Assembly (NCBI GenBank): GCA_018240525.1
Contig: JAFEFN010000013.1
Span: 744,001-808,000, forward strand
Source of the DNA: Pseudomonadota bacterium
GTDB taxonomy: Bacteria > Pseudomonadota > Gammaproteobacteria > Steroidobacterales > Steroidobacteraceae
Length of the DNA stretch: 64,000 bases
Reading direction: 5' to 3'
The first letter of the stretch is position 1, and each line of letters starts with the position of its first letter. The position numbers and the translations under genes are program-made. Positions 10,548 through 19,681 of the stretch are shown here, piece after piece. The notes below the pieces were generated by a model. That model was not told the DNA's origin. It made no database searches and was given only the letters and a program-made list of their open reading frames with translations.

Positions 10548-10570
10548 GCCCGGCAGACGCGCCGCCGGGC
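10548..10570 (+). terminator. GC-rich hairpin after glgA
   Basis: A perfect 7-bp inverted repeat, GCCCGGC...GCCGGGC, with a 9-nt loop begins 5 nt after the glgA stop. There is no U-tract, so it may protect the 3' end of the mRNA or work with Rho rather than act as a classic intrinsic terminator. It lies in the convergent gap with malQ. Confidence 0.35.
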
Positions 10571-10636
10571 GAAGGGCACGGTGCCCGGGAACCGGGGGGC
10601 AGCAGCGCGAGGAGCGGGAGGTCGCTGCGATGCCGC

Positions 10637-11995
10637 TCAGGAACGGCCGAAAATGGCATTCAGCCGCGCGCTGTGGGCGGCAAGTTCCGCCGTCAGCGCA
10701 CCCTGGGGGACCTGCCAGTGCCAGTTGCCGGTGACGGTCCCCGGCGTGTTGAAGCGCGCGGCGGAGCCGAGGCCCAGCAGGTCCTGCAGCGGCAGGACGG
10801 CCAGCTGCGCCACCGAGCCCAGCACCGCGCGCAGCGCCGGTTCCGGCATCGCCCCGCGCGCATCGAGAAACAGATCCACGCGCGCGCGCGTGCCGGCATC
10901 GAGCGACCGGTACCAGCCGAGGGCGGTGTCGTTGTCGTGCGTGCCGGTGTAGGCCACGCACTCGCGCGGATACTGGTACGGCAGGTGCGGGTTGGACGGG
11001 TTGCCGTCGAAGCCGAACTGCAGCACGCGCATGCCCGGCAGCCCGAAGGAGCGCATGAGGGCGCTGACATCCTCGGTGATCACGCCCAGGTCCTCGGCCA
11101 CCAGCGGCAGCTCGCTGCACTCGCCCCGCAGCCCTGCCAGCAGGGCCTCGCCCGGGGAGGGCATCCAGGCACCGGATCGTGCGTCGGGGGCGTCGGCCGG
11201 CACCGCCCAGTGCGCGGCCAGGGCCCGGAAGTGGTCCAGGCGCAGCAGGTCCAGGCGTGCCAGCTGCGCGGCGAGGCGTGCGCGCCACCAGGCGAAGTCC
11301 TGCGCGGCCATCGCGCCCCAGTCGTACAGCGGGTTGCCCCACGACTGCCCGGTGGGCGAGAAGTAGTCCGGCGGCACGCCGCCGATGGCGGCCGGCTCGC
11401 CGTCCGCCCGCAGCTGGAAGAGCCCGCGGTGGCGCCAGGTCTCGGCGCTGGAGGGAGCGACATAGAACGGCAGGTCGCCGAAGAGCCGCACGTTGCGCTC
11501 GTGGGCATACCGGCGCAGCGCCTGCCACTGCACCTGGAAGGCGTACTGCTCGTGACGGATGCGCTCGATCTGCGGGGCGAGTTCCTGCTGTGCACGAGCC
11601 AGGGCCTGCGGCTCGCGGTCGCGCAGCGGCGCCGGCCAGCGCCAGAACGCGGCGCCGCCGTGGGCGCGCTCGAGCGCCTCGAACAGGGCGTAGTCGGTGA
11701 GCCATGCAGAGGACCCGGCCAGGAACTGTGCCGCCTGCGCATCCTGCGGCGACGGCAGCTCCAGCGGATCCAGCAGCGCAGGATTGCCGGCGTGGTCCGA
11801 GCGCACCCAGTACGGGGAGCCGTCCGCGCCGGTGGGCCCGACCGGCAGCACCTGCCAGACCGTGAAGCCCGCGGACTGCAGCCAGTCGATGAAGGCGCGC
11901 CCGCCGCGGCCGAGCGCGGCGGGCAGCGCGGACAGGGGCAGCAGCACCCCGGCGCGGCGACGGTCGAACACCGCCAGTCGTGCGCCGCTGCCCAC
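10637..11995 (-). CDS. malQ: 4-alpha-glucanotransferase (amylomaltase, GH77)
   Basis: About 452 residues from GTG 11995, which follows the GH57 stop by one base. From there the N-terminus reads LAVFDRRRAGVLLPLSAL, matching amylomaltases. An ATG at 12055 would add 20 low-complexity residues inside the GH57 gene. Other motifs are WQVLPVGPTG and DGSPYW near the N-terminus, LRLDHFRAL (nucleophile Asp region), LVAEDLG (acid/base region) and YTGTHDNDT. The enzyme moves maltodextrin segments between alpha-1,4-glucans during glycogen breakdown. It is the last gene of the glycogen operon. Confidence 0.93.
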   Translation of the reverse strand: MGSGARLAVFDRRRAGVLLPLSALPAALGRGGRAFIDWLQSAGFTVWQVLPVGPTGADGSPYWVRSDHAGNPALLDPLELPSPQDAQAAQFLAGSSAWLTDYALFEALERAHGGAAFWRWPAPLRDREPQALARAQQELAPQIERIRHEQYAFQVQWQALRRYAHERNVRLFGDLPFYVAPSSAETWRHRGLFQLRADGEPAAIGGVPPDYFSPTGQSWGNPLYDWGAMAAQDFAWWRARLAAQLARLDLLRLDHFRALAAHWAVPADAPDARSGAWMPSPGEALLAGLRGECSELPLVAEDLGVITEDVSALMRSFGLPGMRVLQFGFDGNPSNPHLPYQYPRECVAYTGTHDNDTALGWYRSLDAGTRARVDLFLDARGAMPEPALRAVLGSVAQLAVLPLQDLLGLGSAARFNTPGTVTGNWHWQVPQGALTAELAAHSARLNAIFGRS

Positions 11996-11996
11996 G

Positions 11997-13700
11997 TCAG
12001 CCGGCGCTGGCGCGGCGCATGACCCCGCCGTGCTCGGCGGTGCTGACCGCGGCACCGCTGCAGATCGGCAGGTCCAGCGCTGCCGGGACCTGCAGGCCGA
12101 GCATGTGGTACAGGCTCGCCAGCTGCCGCCGGTAGAGCTGGTCGAACTGGCTCACGGCCTCGGCGGGGTTGTAGTCGCCGAACCACCAGAACCAGTCGGA
12201 GGACTCGCACAGCCCGAGCTGCCGCTCGGCGGCCGCGCGCTGCGCCGCGGACAGCCCGCCCGCGGCGCCATCAAACGCCTGCTTGGCCTCGCACAACAGG
12301 TCCCAGGCACGGTTCTTGGCCGGATCGCCGATCCAGGTCGAGAGCGAGCCATACACCCAGCTGCCCGCCATCACGCGGTCGAGCGGGCGGGCCGCAGGGC
12401 CGCGCGCCAGCACCTGCGACATCGTCAGCAGTTCGAACAGGGGGTTGGAGGAGAGTGCCGCGTACAGCGACTGCAGGAAGTAGTAGCCGTTGAAGGGGTA
12501 GTGCTCCCAGGCGTTCTCGCCATCGAGCGCGATCAGCACGGCGTGGTCCCCGGCCGGATAGCGCTGCGCCAGCTGGGCCAACTCACCGGCGAGGTTGGCG
12601 GCCGCATCGTCGCCGCGCCAGGTCGCGTAGGTGAAGCCGATCAGGTCCGAGAGCCGGTCGTCGCGGAAGAAGCAATCCAGCGCGGCGCCCGGCGGCCGAT
12701 AGGCCCGGTTGTAGGCGAGCGGATCATCCGCCGCCTGTGCATCCCCGAGCAGCAGGCTGCCGCGCAGTACCCCGGTGCTGCTGGCCGCCCAGCGGAAGCC
12801 GCCCGCCGTGGCCAGCAGCTGCAGCGTGGACTCGCTCACCGCGCCCTCGGCCGGCCAGCAACCGGCGGGGGCTGCGCCGAAGGCACGCGTGAAGGTGCGC
12901 ACGGCGGCCTCGATGTGCCAGCGCGCGCGGTCCTCGCCGCCGGGATAGGCGGGGTGCGCCGGCAGCTCGATGAGCGGCACGGCATCGCGCGCGCACCTGA
13001 AGTCGAGCAGCAGCGGCATGAGCGGGTGCGCGTACGGGGTGACGGACAGCTCGCAGCGCCCGCTCTCGGCCAGCGCGCGATAACGGGGGATCACCTGCGC
13101 GACCAGCTCGCCGACCAGCTCCAGCAGTGCGCGCGCCTCCGCGACCGTGAAGTCGCGTGCCCGCGCGCTCAGGCGCGCCACCAGCGGATGGGCGCGACGC
13201 ACCGTCTCGCCGAGCCAGGCGAGGTGGTACCACACGGCCAGGTCGCGCAGGTACTGCTCGGAGGCGTAGCCGACGTGCTCGGGGGTCCCCAGGGTCTCGG
13301 CGAGGGTCACCAGCTCGAGGTACGAGCCGAAGCGCTCGATCATGTGTACGCGCTGCGCGCGCAGGCAGGCGCGCAGCAGCGCCAGGCGCTGCTGCGGATC
13401 GGCCGGCGGGGGTCCGGCACCGAGCAGCGCCAGCACCGGATCCGCCAGCGGCGCGCCGTGCGCGAGGTGCGCGGCGATGCCGGCGGCCAGCTCCTCGAGC
13501 TGCTCGATCAGCACGGGCGTGAAGTTCACCACCGCGCGCGCCGCCGGATTGGCCTCCAGGTGCGCCGCCATGTCGGTGTAGTCCTTGATGGCGTGCAGGT
13601 AGGTCCACGGCAGCGTGTACTCGCCGGTGATGGCGTCGCGGTACTGCGGCTGGTGCATGTGCCACAGCAGCACCACCGGCAGGCGCGCGGCGCTGCTCAC
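11997..13700 (-). CDS. GH57 family glycoside hydrolase
   Basis: 567 residues from GTG 13700. The first three bases of that codon share GTGA with the glgC stop at 13697-13699. The start is chosen because VVLLWHMHQPQYRD, the GH57 signature HxHxP with substrate and metal contacts, follows within 20 residues. Longer frames read through glgC and are not real. GH57 members act as alpha-amylases, 4-alpha-glucanotransferases or branching enzymes. The N-terminus and the INA-like long C-terminus here look like the amylase/uncharacterised group. With no GH13 branching enzyme in view, a branching role is possible but not shown. Confidence 0.88.
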   Translation of the reverse strand: MSSAARLPVVLLWHMHQPQYRDAITGEYTLPWTYLHAIKDYTDMAAHLEANPAARAVVNFTPVLIEQLEELAAGIAAHLAHGAPLADPVLALLGAGPPPADPQQRLALLRACLRAQRVHMIERFGSYLELVTLAETLGTPEHVGYASEQYLRDLAVWYHLAWLGETVRRAHPLVARLSARARDFTVAEARALLELVGELVAQVIPRYRALAESGRCELSVTPYAHPLMPLLLDFRCARDAVPLIELPAHPAYPGGEDRARWHIEAAVRTFTRAFGAAPAGCWPAEGAVSESTLQLLATAGGFRWAASSTGVLRGSLLLGDAQAADDPLAYNRAYRPPGAALDCFFRDDRLSDLIGFTYATWRGDDAAANLAGELAQLAQRYPAGDHAVLIALDGENAWEHYPFNGYYFLQSLYAALSSNPLFELLTMSQVLARGPAARPLDRVMAGSWVYGSLSTWIGDPAKNRAWDLLCEAKQAFDGAAGGLSAAQRAAAERQLGLCESSDWFWWFGDYNPAEAVSQFDQLYRRQLASLYHMLGLQVPAALDLPICSGAAVSTAEHGGVMRRASAG

Positions 13701-14977
13701 GTATCGCCGCGCAGCCGCCGCAGCATGTCCGGGGTCACCAGCACCACGCCGTTCTCGGTGACGTGGAAGCGGCGCACGTCGGCGTCGCGGTCGGTGCCGA
13801 TGTGCGTGCCGTCGGGGACCTCGCAGCCCTCGTCGAGGATGGCCCCGTGCACCCGGCAGTCGCGGCCGATCTCGACGTTGTTGAGGACCACCGCGCGGGA
13901 GATGCTGCTGCGCTCCTCGACGCGCACGTTGGAGAACAGCAGCGACTCGCGCACGATCGCGCCGGAGATGATGCAGCCGCCGGAGACCATGGAATTCACG
14001 GCGGTGCCGCGACGCCCGTCCTCGTCGAGGATGAACTTGGCGGGCGGCTGCTGCACCTGATACGTCCAGATCGGCCAGTCCTGGTCGTAGATGTTCAGTT
14101 CCGGGCGCACGTGCACCAGCTCGAGGTTCGCATCGTAGTAGGCATCGATGGTGCCGACGTCGCGCCAGTAGCTCTGTGCGCGGGTCTTCACGTCCTGGAA
14201 GGGGTACGCGAACACCTGGCGGTCGCCGGCGATGGCCGCGGGCAGGATGTTCTTGCCGAAGTCGTGGCTCGAGGAGGGCTGCGCGGCGTCCTCCTTGAGC
14301 ATGGTCTCGAGCAGCTGGGCGTTGAAGACGTAGATGCCCATCGAGGCGAGGATGGTGTCCGGGCGTCCCGGCAGGGTGTCGGGGACGGCCGGCTTCTCCG
14401 AGAAGCGGGTGACGCGGTTCCACTCGGTCGCCGTGAGCACGCCGAAGTGGCGCGAGTCGCGCGCGGGCACCTCGACCACGCCCACGGTGATGTCGGCGCC
14501 CTTCTCGACGTGGTAGGCGATCATCGGGCCGTAGTCCATCTTGTAGATGTGGTCGCCGGCGAGCACCAGCACGTGTTTCGGGCGATGCGAGACGATCAGT
14601 TCGAGGTTCTGGTGGACCGCATCGGCGGTGCCCCGGTACCAGGCGGCCCCGAGCTGCTGCTGCGCCGGCACCACCTCGACGAACTCGCCGAACTCGCCGC
14701 GCAGGTAGCTCCAGCCGTGCTGCACGTGCTGGATCAGCGACTGCGCCTTGTACTGCGTGAGGATCGAGATCTGGCGGATGCCGGAGTTGACGCAGTTGGA
14801 GAGCACGAAATCGATGATGCGGAACTTGCCGCCGAAGGGCGTCGCCGGCTTGCAGCGGTGCACGGTCAGGTCGTGCAGCCGCTCGCCGCGGCCGCCGGCC
14901 ATGATGATGGCCAGGGTGCCGCCGGTCAGGCGGCTGACGTAGCGACCGGAGGAGGCGCGGGCGGGCTGGCGCGGCAT
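13697..14977 (-). CDS. glgC: glucose-1-phosphate adenylyltransferase
   Basis: 426 residues. The N-terminus [15 protein letters not shown] is the nucleotide-binding loop. It is followed by [16 protein letters not shown] and [11 protein letters not shown], both typical of bacterial GlgC. The C-terminal part is a left-handed beta-helix with [12 protein letters not shown]. The enzyme makes ADP-glucose from glucose-1-phosphate and ATP, the committed step of glycogen synthesis, and is normally under allosteric control by glycolytic intermediates. It lies 51 nt downstream of glgP and overlaps the GH57 gene by 4 nt. Confidence 0.97.
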   Translation of the reverse strand: MPRQPARASSGRYVSRLTGGTLAIIMAGGRGERLHDLTVHRCKPATPFGGKFRIIDFVLSNCVNSGIRQISILTQYKAQSLIQHVQHGWSYLRGEFGEFVEVVPAQQQLGAAWYRGTADAVHQNLELIVSHRPKHVLVLAGDHIYKMDYGPMIAYHVEKGADITVGVVEVPARDSRHFGVLTATEWNRVTRFSEKPAVPDTLPGRPDTILASMGIYVFNAQLLETMLKEDAAQPSSSHDFGKNILPAAIAGDRQVFAYPFQDVKTRAQSYWRDVGTIDAYYDANLELVHVRPELNIYDQDWPIWTYQVQQPPAKFILDEDGRRGTAVNSMVSGGCIISGAIVRESLLFSNVRVEERSSISRAVVLNNVEIGRDCRVHGAILDEGCEVPDGTHIGTDRDADVRRFHVTENGVVLVTPDMLRRLRGDT

Positions 14978-15028
14978 GCGGCTACTTCACTCCAGTCGGG
15001 CCGGCCGGCGCAACCGCGGGCGGCAGGA

Positions 15029-17599
15029 TCAGAGCCATTTCATCCGCCCCAGCTCGTAGGGATGCGACAGCAGCTCGTGCCAGGGGTAGATGCGCACCTC
15101 GGTGCTGAACTGGCCACACTCGGGCGGCTCGATGTCGAGGGCGAACACCGTCGAACCGTCGGCATCCTGCTCGCCGGTGGCGCTGAGGGCCGCCTGCCAC
15201 AGCCCCGGGCGCGGCCCCTGGGCGTAGGAGGTCAGCGCCGGGGCGGACAGGTCCGCCTCCGGCAACAGCCGGTGCGCCGCGAACTCCACGCGCACGTCGG
15301 CGGGGGCAAGGCCCCCGAGATGGGCGGCCACGCGCAGCCGCAGGCGCTCCCCCCGCGGCAGGTCGCGCGCGGCATCGCTCAGCAGGCGCAGGCTCACCTG
15401 CGGCCACGCCTGGTACACGCGCTGCTTCCAGCCGGCGAGCGTGCGTGCCCCGGTAAAGGCACTGGCGGACAGCCGCGCGTACTGCGCCGCGGCCGGCTGG
15501 TACAGGCCCTGCGTGTAGTCGAACAGCACACGCCGCATGTTGAAGCGCGGGATCACGGTCATCATGGCGCGCTTGCTCGAGCGCACCCAGGCGCGCGGCA
15601 CGTCGGCCTCGTCGCGGGCGTAGTACTGGGGCAGGACCTCCTCCTCGAGCGCAGCCAGGATCAGCTGCGCCTCGATGCTGTCGCGGCGCTCCGGGTCCTG
15701 CACGTCCGCCGGCGGGATGCCCCAGCCGTTGTCCTGCATCCACCCTTCCGCCCACCAGCCATCCAGGATGCTCAGGTTCAGGCGGCCGTTGATCGCCGCC
15801 TTGATCCCCGAGGTGCCGCTGGCCTCGAGCGGCGCGATCGGGTTGTTGAGCCAGACGTCGACGCCGGAGACCAGGCTGCGGGCCAGCTGCAGGTCGTAGT
15901 CCTCTAGGAAGATGATCCGGCCGGCGAACTCCTCGCTCATCATGAGCTGCCGGATCTCGCGCAGCACGTATTTGCCCGGCTCGTCCGCCGGGTGCGCCTT
16001 GCCGGCGAACAAGAGCACCGCCGGGCGGTCGGGGTTGTTGAGCAGGCGGGACAGGCGCGCGCGGTCGCGCACCACCAGCGTCGCGCGCTTGTAGGTTGCG
16101 AAGCGCCGCGCAAAGCCGATGGTAAGGACATCGGGGCGCTGCGGGTCCAGGAAGCGCGTGACGTGGCGCAGCTGCGCGGGACTGAGGCCCTTGCGGCGGT
16201 ACTCGCGCTGCAGCCGCTCGCGCACGCTCGCCAGCATGCGCGCCTTGACGTCCTGCGAAGTGACCCAGTACCGCTCGTCCGGCACCCTCTCGAGCGCGCT
16301 CCAGAACTCCGGGTCGCGCAGCCGTTCGCGCCATTCCACGCCGAGCTCGCGGTCGAAGAACTCCATCCAGCGCTGGTGCAGGAAGGTGGGCACGTGCACG
16401 CCATTGGTCACCCAGCCGACCGGGTTGTGCGCCGGGCGCACCTCGGGCCACTGGTCCGCGCACAGCTTGGCCGAAACCGCGCCGTGGATGCGGCTGACGC
16501 CGTTGACGTGCCGCGTGCCGTTCAGCGCCAGGCGCGTCATGTTGAACATGCCCGGCACCCCCGGTGCGCGCGCCAGCTCGAGGAAGCGCTCCACCGGGAT
16601 GCCGAGCTCGCGAATGTAGTCGCCGAAGTACTGCACGATCAGCTCCGGGCTGAAGGCGTCGTGTCCGGCAGCCACGGGGGTGTGCGTGGTGAACACGCAG
16701 GCGCAAGCCACCGCCTCCAGCGCCTCCTCGAAGGACAGCCCCTGGCCGAGGTGCTCGCGCAGCAGCTCCAGGATCAGGAATGCCGCGTGGCCCTCGTTCA
16801 GGTGCCACACCGCCGGCTGCACGCCGAGCGCGCGCAGTGCACGCACCCCGCCGATGCCGAGGACCATCTCCTGGCGCACGCGCGTGGACTCATCGCCGCC
16901 ATAGAGCCGGTGGGTCGTGTTGCAGTCGGTGGGGTCGTTCTCGCGGCAGTTCGTGTCGAGCAGGTACACCGCGACCCGCCCGACCTGCGCCTTCCACAGG
17001 CGTGCGACCACGTCGCGCGCCGCGATGCGGACGCGCACCGTGAGCCATTCGCCCGCGGCGGTGCGCACCGGCTCGACCGGCAGGTCGCGCGGGTCGCGCT
17101 CGCGGTACTCGGCGTGCTGGACGCCGTCATTGTCGACGGTCTGCGTGAAGTAGCCCTGCTCGTACAGCAGTCCCACCGCCACGAACTGGGCGCGCTCGTC
17201 GCTCGCCGCCTTGCAGTAGTCGCCGGCGAGCACGCCCAGGCCGCCGGAGTAGATCGGCACGCTCTCGTGAAAGCCGTACTCCGCGCAGAAGTAGGCCACC
17301 AGCGGCTGCTCGGAGGTCGCGGGCGCCGCGCGCATGTACGACTCGAGGGTGTCCAGGGCCTGGCGGTAGCGGGCCAGGTAGGTCTCGTCCCGGGCGCAGC
17401 GCTCCAGGGCCTGCTGGCTCACACAGCGCAGCATCAGGCGGGGGTTGCCGTGGGTCTGCTTCCACAACTCCGGGTCCAGGTCCTCGAACAGCGCGCGCGT
17501 CGGGCGGTGCCAGCTGAAGAAAAGGTTCAGGGCCAGATCGGTCAGACGCGAAAGGCTCCCCGGGATGACGGGCGTGACTTCGAGGAGCGAATTTCTCAT
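15029..17599 (-). CDS. glgP: alpha-glucan (glycogen) phosphorylase, DUF3417 type
   Basis: 856 residues. The N-terminal ~110 residues (LTDLALNLFFSWH, LFEDLDPELW) are the DUF3417 domain found in the shorter 'alpha-glucan family phosphorylases' rather than the E. coli GlgP/MalP type. The catalytic GT35 region has SGGLGVLAGDYCKAASD, GHAAF, GFARRFATYKRA and the pyridoxal-phosphate lysine in EASGTSGIKAAINGR, about residue 590. It releases glucose-1-phosphate from glycogen. It is the first gene of the operon and is divergent from padR, with a 177-nt gap. Confidence 0.95.
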   Translation of the reverse strand: MRNSLLEVTPVIPGSLSRLTDLALNLFFSWHRPTRALFEDLDPELWKQTHGNPRLMLRCVSQQALERCARDETYLARYRQALDTLESYMRAAPATSEQPLVAYFCAEYGFHESVPIYSGGLGVLAGDYCKAASDERAQFVAVGLLYEQGYFTQTVDNDGVQHAEYRERDPRDLPVEPVRTAAGEWLTVRVRIAARDVVARLWKAQVGRVAVYLLDTNCRENDPTDCNTTHRLYGGDESTRVRQEMVLGIGGVRALRALGVQPAVWHLNEGHAAFLILELLREHLGQGLSFEEALEAVACACVFTTHTPVAAGHDAFSPELIVQYFGDYIRELGIPVERFLELARAPGVPGMFNMTRLALNGTRHVNGVSRIHGAVSAKLCADQWPEVRPAHNPVGWVTNGVHVPTFLHQRWMEFFDRELGVEWRERLRDPEFWSALERVPDERYWVTSQDVKARMLASVRERLQREYRRKGLSPAQLRHVTRFLDPQRPDVLTIGFARRFATYKRATLVVRDRARLSRLLNNPDRPAVLLFAGKAHPADEPGKYVLREIRQLMMSEEFAGRIIFLEDYDLQLARSLVSGVDVWLNNPIAPLEASGTSGIKAAINGRLNLSILDGWWAEGWMQDNGWGIPPADVQDPERRDSIEAQLILAALEEEVLPQYYARDEADVPRAWVRSSKRAMMTVIPRFNMRRVLFDYTQGLYQPAAAQYARLSASAFTGARTLAGWKQRVYQAWPQVSLRLLSDAARDLPRGERLRLRVAAHLGGLAPADVRVEFAAHRLLPEADLSAPALTSYAQGPRPGLWQAALSATGEQDADGSTVFALDIEPPECGQFSTEVRIYPWHELLSHPYELGRMKWL

Positions 17600-17730
17600 C
17601 GGCGGCTTTCGAGGAGGGGGCGAGGGAAAGTCTAGCAGCCCGATGCTGACAGTCCGGATCGCGTGTCCTCCGCGCTCCGGCCCCCGGCGCCGGGAACCCG
17701 GCGCTCGTCGCGCCAGATCAACGGCTCATC

Positions 17731-17771
17731 TAATACTGGTAGACAGCTAATACTGTAGAGTAAATAATACT
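17731..17771 (+). promoter_or_regulatory. three TAATACT repeats at 17-bp spacing upstream of padR (probable operator)
   Basis: TAATACT occurs at 17731, 17748 and 17765, exactly 17 bp apart. The first two copies continue similarly (GGTAGA and GTAGAG). The last copy ends 5 nt before the padR ATG, leaving no room for a normal ribosome-binding site. The block is A/T-rich in a GC-rich genome. Autoregulation by the PadR protein, or shared control with divergent glgP, is the simplest reading. Part of the block may also supply -10 elements. Confidence 0.6.
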
Positions 17772-17776
17772 ACTCA

Positions 17777-18130
17777 ATGGATGATAGCCACGCCCGGAAG
17801 TTCCAGAAGGACCTGAATGCGGGACTGGTGTCCTTGGTGCTCCTGGGGGTGCTCGAGCGCAGCACGGAAGACCTGTACGGGTATGAGATCGCCAAGCGGC
17901 TGCAGAAGGCCAACGAGGGTGAAGCCCTCTTCAAGGAGGGCACGGTCTACCCGGTCCTGCGCGCGCTCGCCGCGGCGGGTCTGCTCACGAGCCGCGTGGT
18001 GCCCTCCTACTCCGGGCCTCCGCGTCGCTATTACCGCATCACCGACGAAGGACGCGCGGTCCTGCGTGAGTGGAGCGCCATCTGGCGGCAGACGCGCTCG
18101 TTCGTCGACCTATTCATAGAAGGTACCTGA
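17777..18130 (+). CDS. PadR family transcriptional regulator
   Basis: A 117-residue winged-helix protein: LVSLVLLGVLERS, YGYEIAKRLQ, FKEGTVYPVLRALAAAGLL (recognition helix region) and RRYYRITDEGRAVL (wing) are standard PadR features. These are dimeric repressors that usually control the gene next to them. The next gene encodes a HAAS/sensor membrane protein, a pairing seen in many bacteria. The upstream triple repeat is the likely operator. The start ATG lacks a Shine-Dalgarno sequence, so translation may be leaderless. Confidence 0.93.
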   Translation: MDDSHARKFQKDLNAGLVSLVLLGVLERSTEDLYGYEIAKRLQKANEGEALFKEGTVYPVLRALAAAGLLTSRVVPSYSGPPRRYYRITDEGRAVLREWSAIWRQTRSFVDLFIEGT

Positions 18131-18133
18131 GGC

Positions 18134-19057
18134 ATGAACGCTCCCCGCTCGATCGAGGACTACCTGAAGCAGCTGCGCGCCGCGCTGCAGGGCGAAGATC
18201 CCGCGCTGGTGCAGGACGCGCTCTACGACGCCGAGGAATACCTGCGCGCGGAGGTGGCGGCCAATCCCGGCAAGTCCGAGGCCGACGTGCTCGAGCTGAT
18301 CGCCAGCACCTACGGCGCCCCCGACGAGGTCGCCGCCGCCTACCGCGAGACGGAGGTCAAGGTGAAGGCGGCGCTGCGCAGCCCGGCCGTCCGGCCGCGG
18401 CCCGGCGCCTCCCTGCGCGCGAGGTTCTTCGGCATCTATCTCGACCCGCGCGCCTACACCTCACTCTTCTACATGCTGCTCACGCTGGTCACCGGGGTCG
18501 TTTACTTCACCTTCGTGGTCACCGGCCTGTCCCTGTCGGCGGGTCTTGCCGTCCTGATCATCGGCGTGCCGTTCTTCCTGGCGTTCATCGGCATCGCCCG
18601 CGCGATCGCCCTGGGCGAGGGCCGGCTGCTCGAGGCGGTCACCGGCGAGCGGATGCCGCGACGGCCGGTGCACCCGGGACCGCCGGCGCGCTGGTGGGAT
18701 CGCATCCTCGGCATGCTCAAGGACGTGCGGACCTGGACGACACTCGCGTACCTCGCGCTCATGCTGCCGCTCGGCATCGTGTACTTCACCATTGCCGTGG
18801 TCGGCATCGCCGTCGGTATCAGCTTCCTCGGCGCCCCGCTGTACCTGCTCGCCGAATGGTTCGGCTGGGTCCACGAGCCCTACCACCTGACGCTCGGGGC
18901 GGATGGCGCGTTCTGGGCAGCCCACCAGGGCGTGGCCGCAGTGCTGCTGTTCATCCTGGGAATACTCCTGACGACGCTGCTGCTGCACCTGGTGCGCTTT
19001 ACCATTCGCGGGCACGCGCGGCTCGCCAAGTCGCTCCTGGCCGTACCCACCGCCTGA
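18134..19057 (+). CDS. HAAS/sensor-domain membrane protein
   Basis: 307 residues. Residues 1-80 (SIEDYLKQLRAAL, DALYDAEEYLRAEV, LIASTYGAPDEVAAAYRETE) form the helical HAAS/DUF1700-type domain that commonly accompanies PadR regulators. The rest carries about four to five hydrophobic helices in two similar blocks plus a last helix near residue 285, resembling the 'putative sensor' domain. It probably links a membrane signal to PadR-controlled expression. It starts 4 nt after padR ends, so it is cotranscribed. Confidence 0.82.
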   Translation: MNAPRSIEDYLKQLRAALQGEDPALVQDALYDAEEYLRAEVAANPGKSEADVLELIASTYGAPDEVAAAYRETEVKVKAALRSPAVRPRPGASLRARFFGIYLDPRAYTSLFYMLLTLVTGVVYFTFVVTGLSLSAGLAVLIIGVPFFLAFIGIARAIALGEGRLLEAVTGERMPRRPVHPGPPARWWDRILGMLKDVRTWTTLAYLALMLPLGIVYFTIAVVGIAVGISFLGAPLYLLAEWFGWVHEPYHLTLGADGAFWAAHQGVAAVLLFILGILLTTLLLHLVRFTIRGHARLAKSLLAVPTA

Positions 19058-19086
19058 AGGCGGCAGCGCGCGGTACACTGCGCGCC

Positions 19087-19680
19087 ATGCTGCGAATCAT
19101 CCTGATCCTGGGCGTTGCCGCGCTCGGCGGCGCAGCCATTGCCGCGCGCTCGGCCGCGGCCGCCAGCACCACGCCGGCGCGCGGCTGCCTGGCCGGCGGC
19201 AACGGCTACCTGCGCGCCACCATCCGCGGCGCCGCCAGCCTGGACGTCAACTGGAACAACGCGGAGATGGAGTGCGAGGGCGGACCGCGGCCCGATGGCA
19301 CCGGCGTGCGCGTCGCCTTCGCCGGGCCGCGTCACCCCGATGGCCGGCGGCTGCGGCTGGTATTCGGCGTCGAGTCACTGCAGGAAGGGCGCCCGGCCCG
19401 GGACCTGCCCACCAACCTCACCGTCATCTTCGAGGGGGAGGAGCGCCTGTTCGCCACGCGCGGGGATGACCACTGCACCGTCGACGAGCTGCACCAGGAG
19501 CGCGTCGGCAACCTCGGGGGCGCCGCGCGCACCTGGCGCATCGTGGCGCGCGGCTTCTGCGTGGCCCCGGCCAGCAGCCTGACCGGGGATGCGCGCATCC
19601 TGGTCAGCAGTTTCGACTTTGCCGGTGTCGCAGCGTTCGAGGACGCGGGCACGGCGCCACCACCGGAGCAGACCCTCTGA
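19087..19680 (+). CDS. secreted protein of unknown function
   Basis: 197 residues from ATG 19087. Residues 1-26 form a signal peptide (LRIILILGVAALGGAAIAA... with AAA-A cleavage). The mature part has four cysteines, NLTVIFEGEERLFATRG and WRIVARGFC; it looks like a small periplasmic beta domain, perhaps disulfide-bonded. I do not recognise a family. It is followed at once by the DUF192 gene (1-nt gap), so the pair is likely cotranscribed. Confidence 0.7.
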   Translation: MLRIILILGVAALGGAAIAARSAAAASTTPARGCLAGGNGYLRATIRGAASLDVNWNNAEMECEGGPRPDGTGVRVAFAGPRHPDGRRLRLVFGVESLQEGRPARDLPTNLTVIFEGEERLFATRGDDHCTVDELHQERVGNLGGAARTWRIVARGFCVAPASSLTGDARILVSSFDFAGVAAFEDAGTAPPPEQTL

Positions 19681-19681
19681 T

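Noticed and set aside
10574..10586. GGGCAC-G-GTGCCC palindrome after glgA
   Set aside because: A 1-nt centre cannot form a hairpin, and nothing else marks it as an operator.
13701..14423. N-terminal extension of the GH57 frame into glgC
   Set aside because: The added part is out-of-frame glgC sequence. GTG 13700 directly precedes the conserved GH57 N-terminus.
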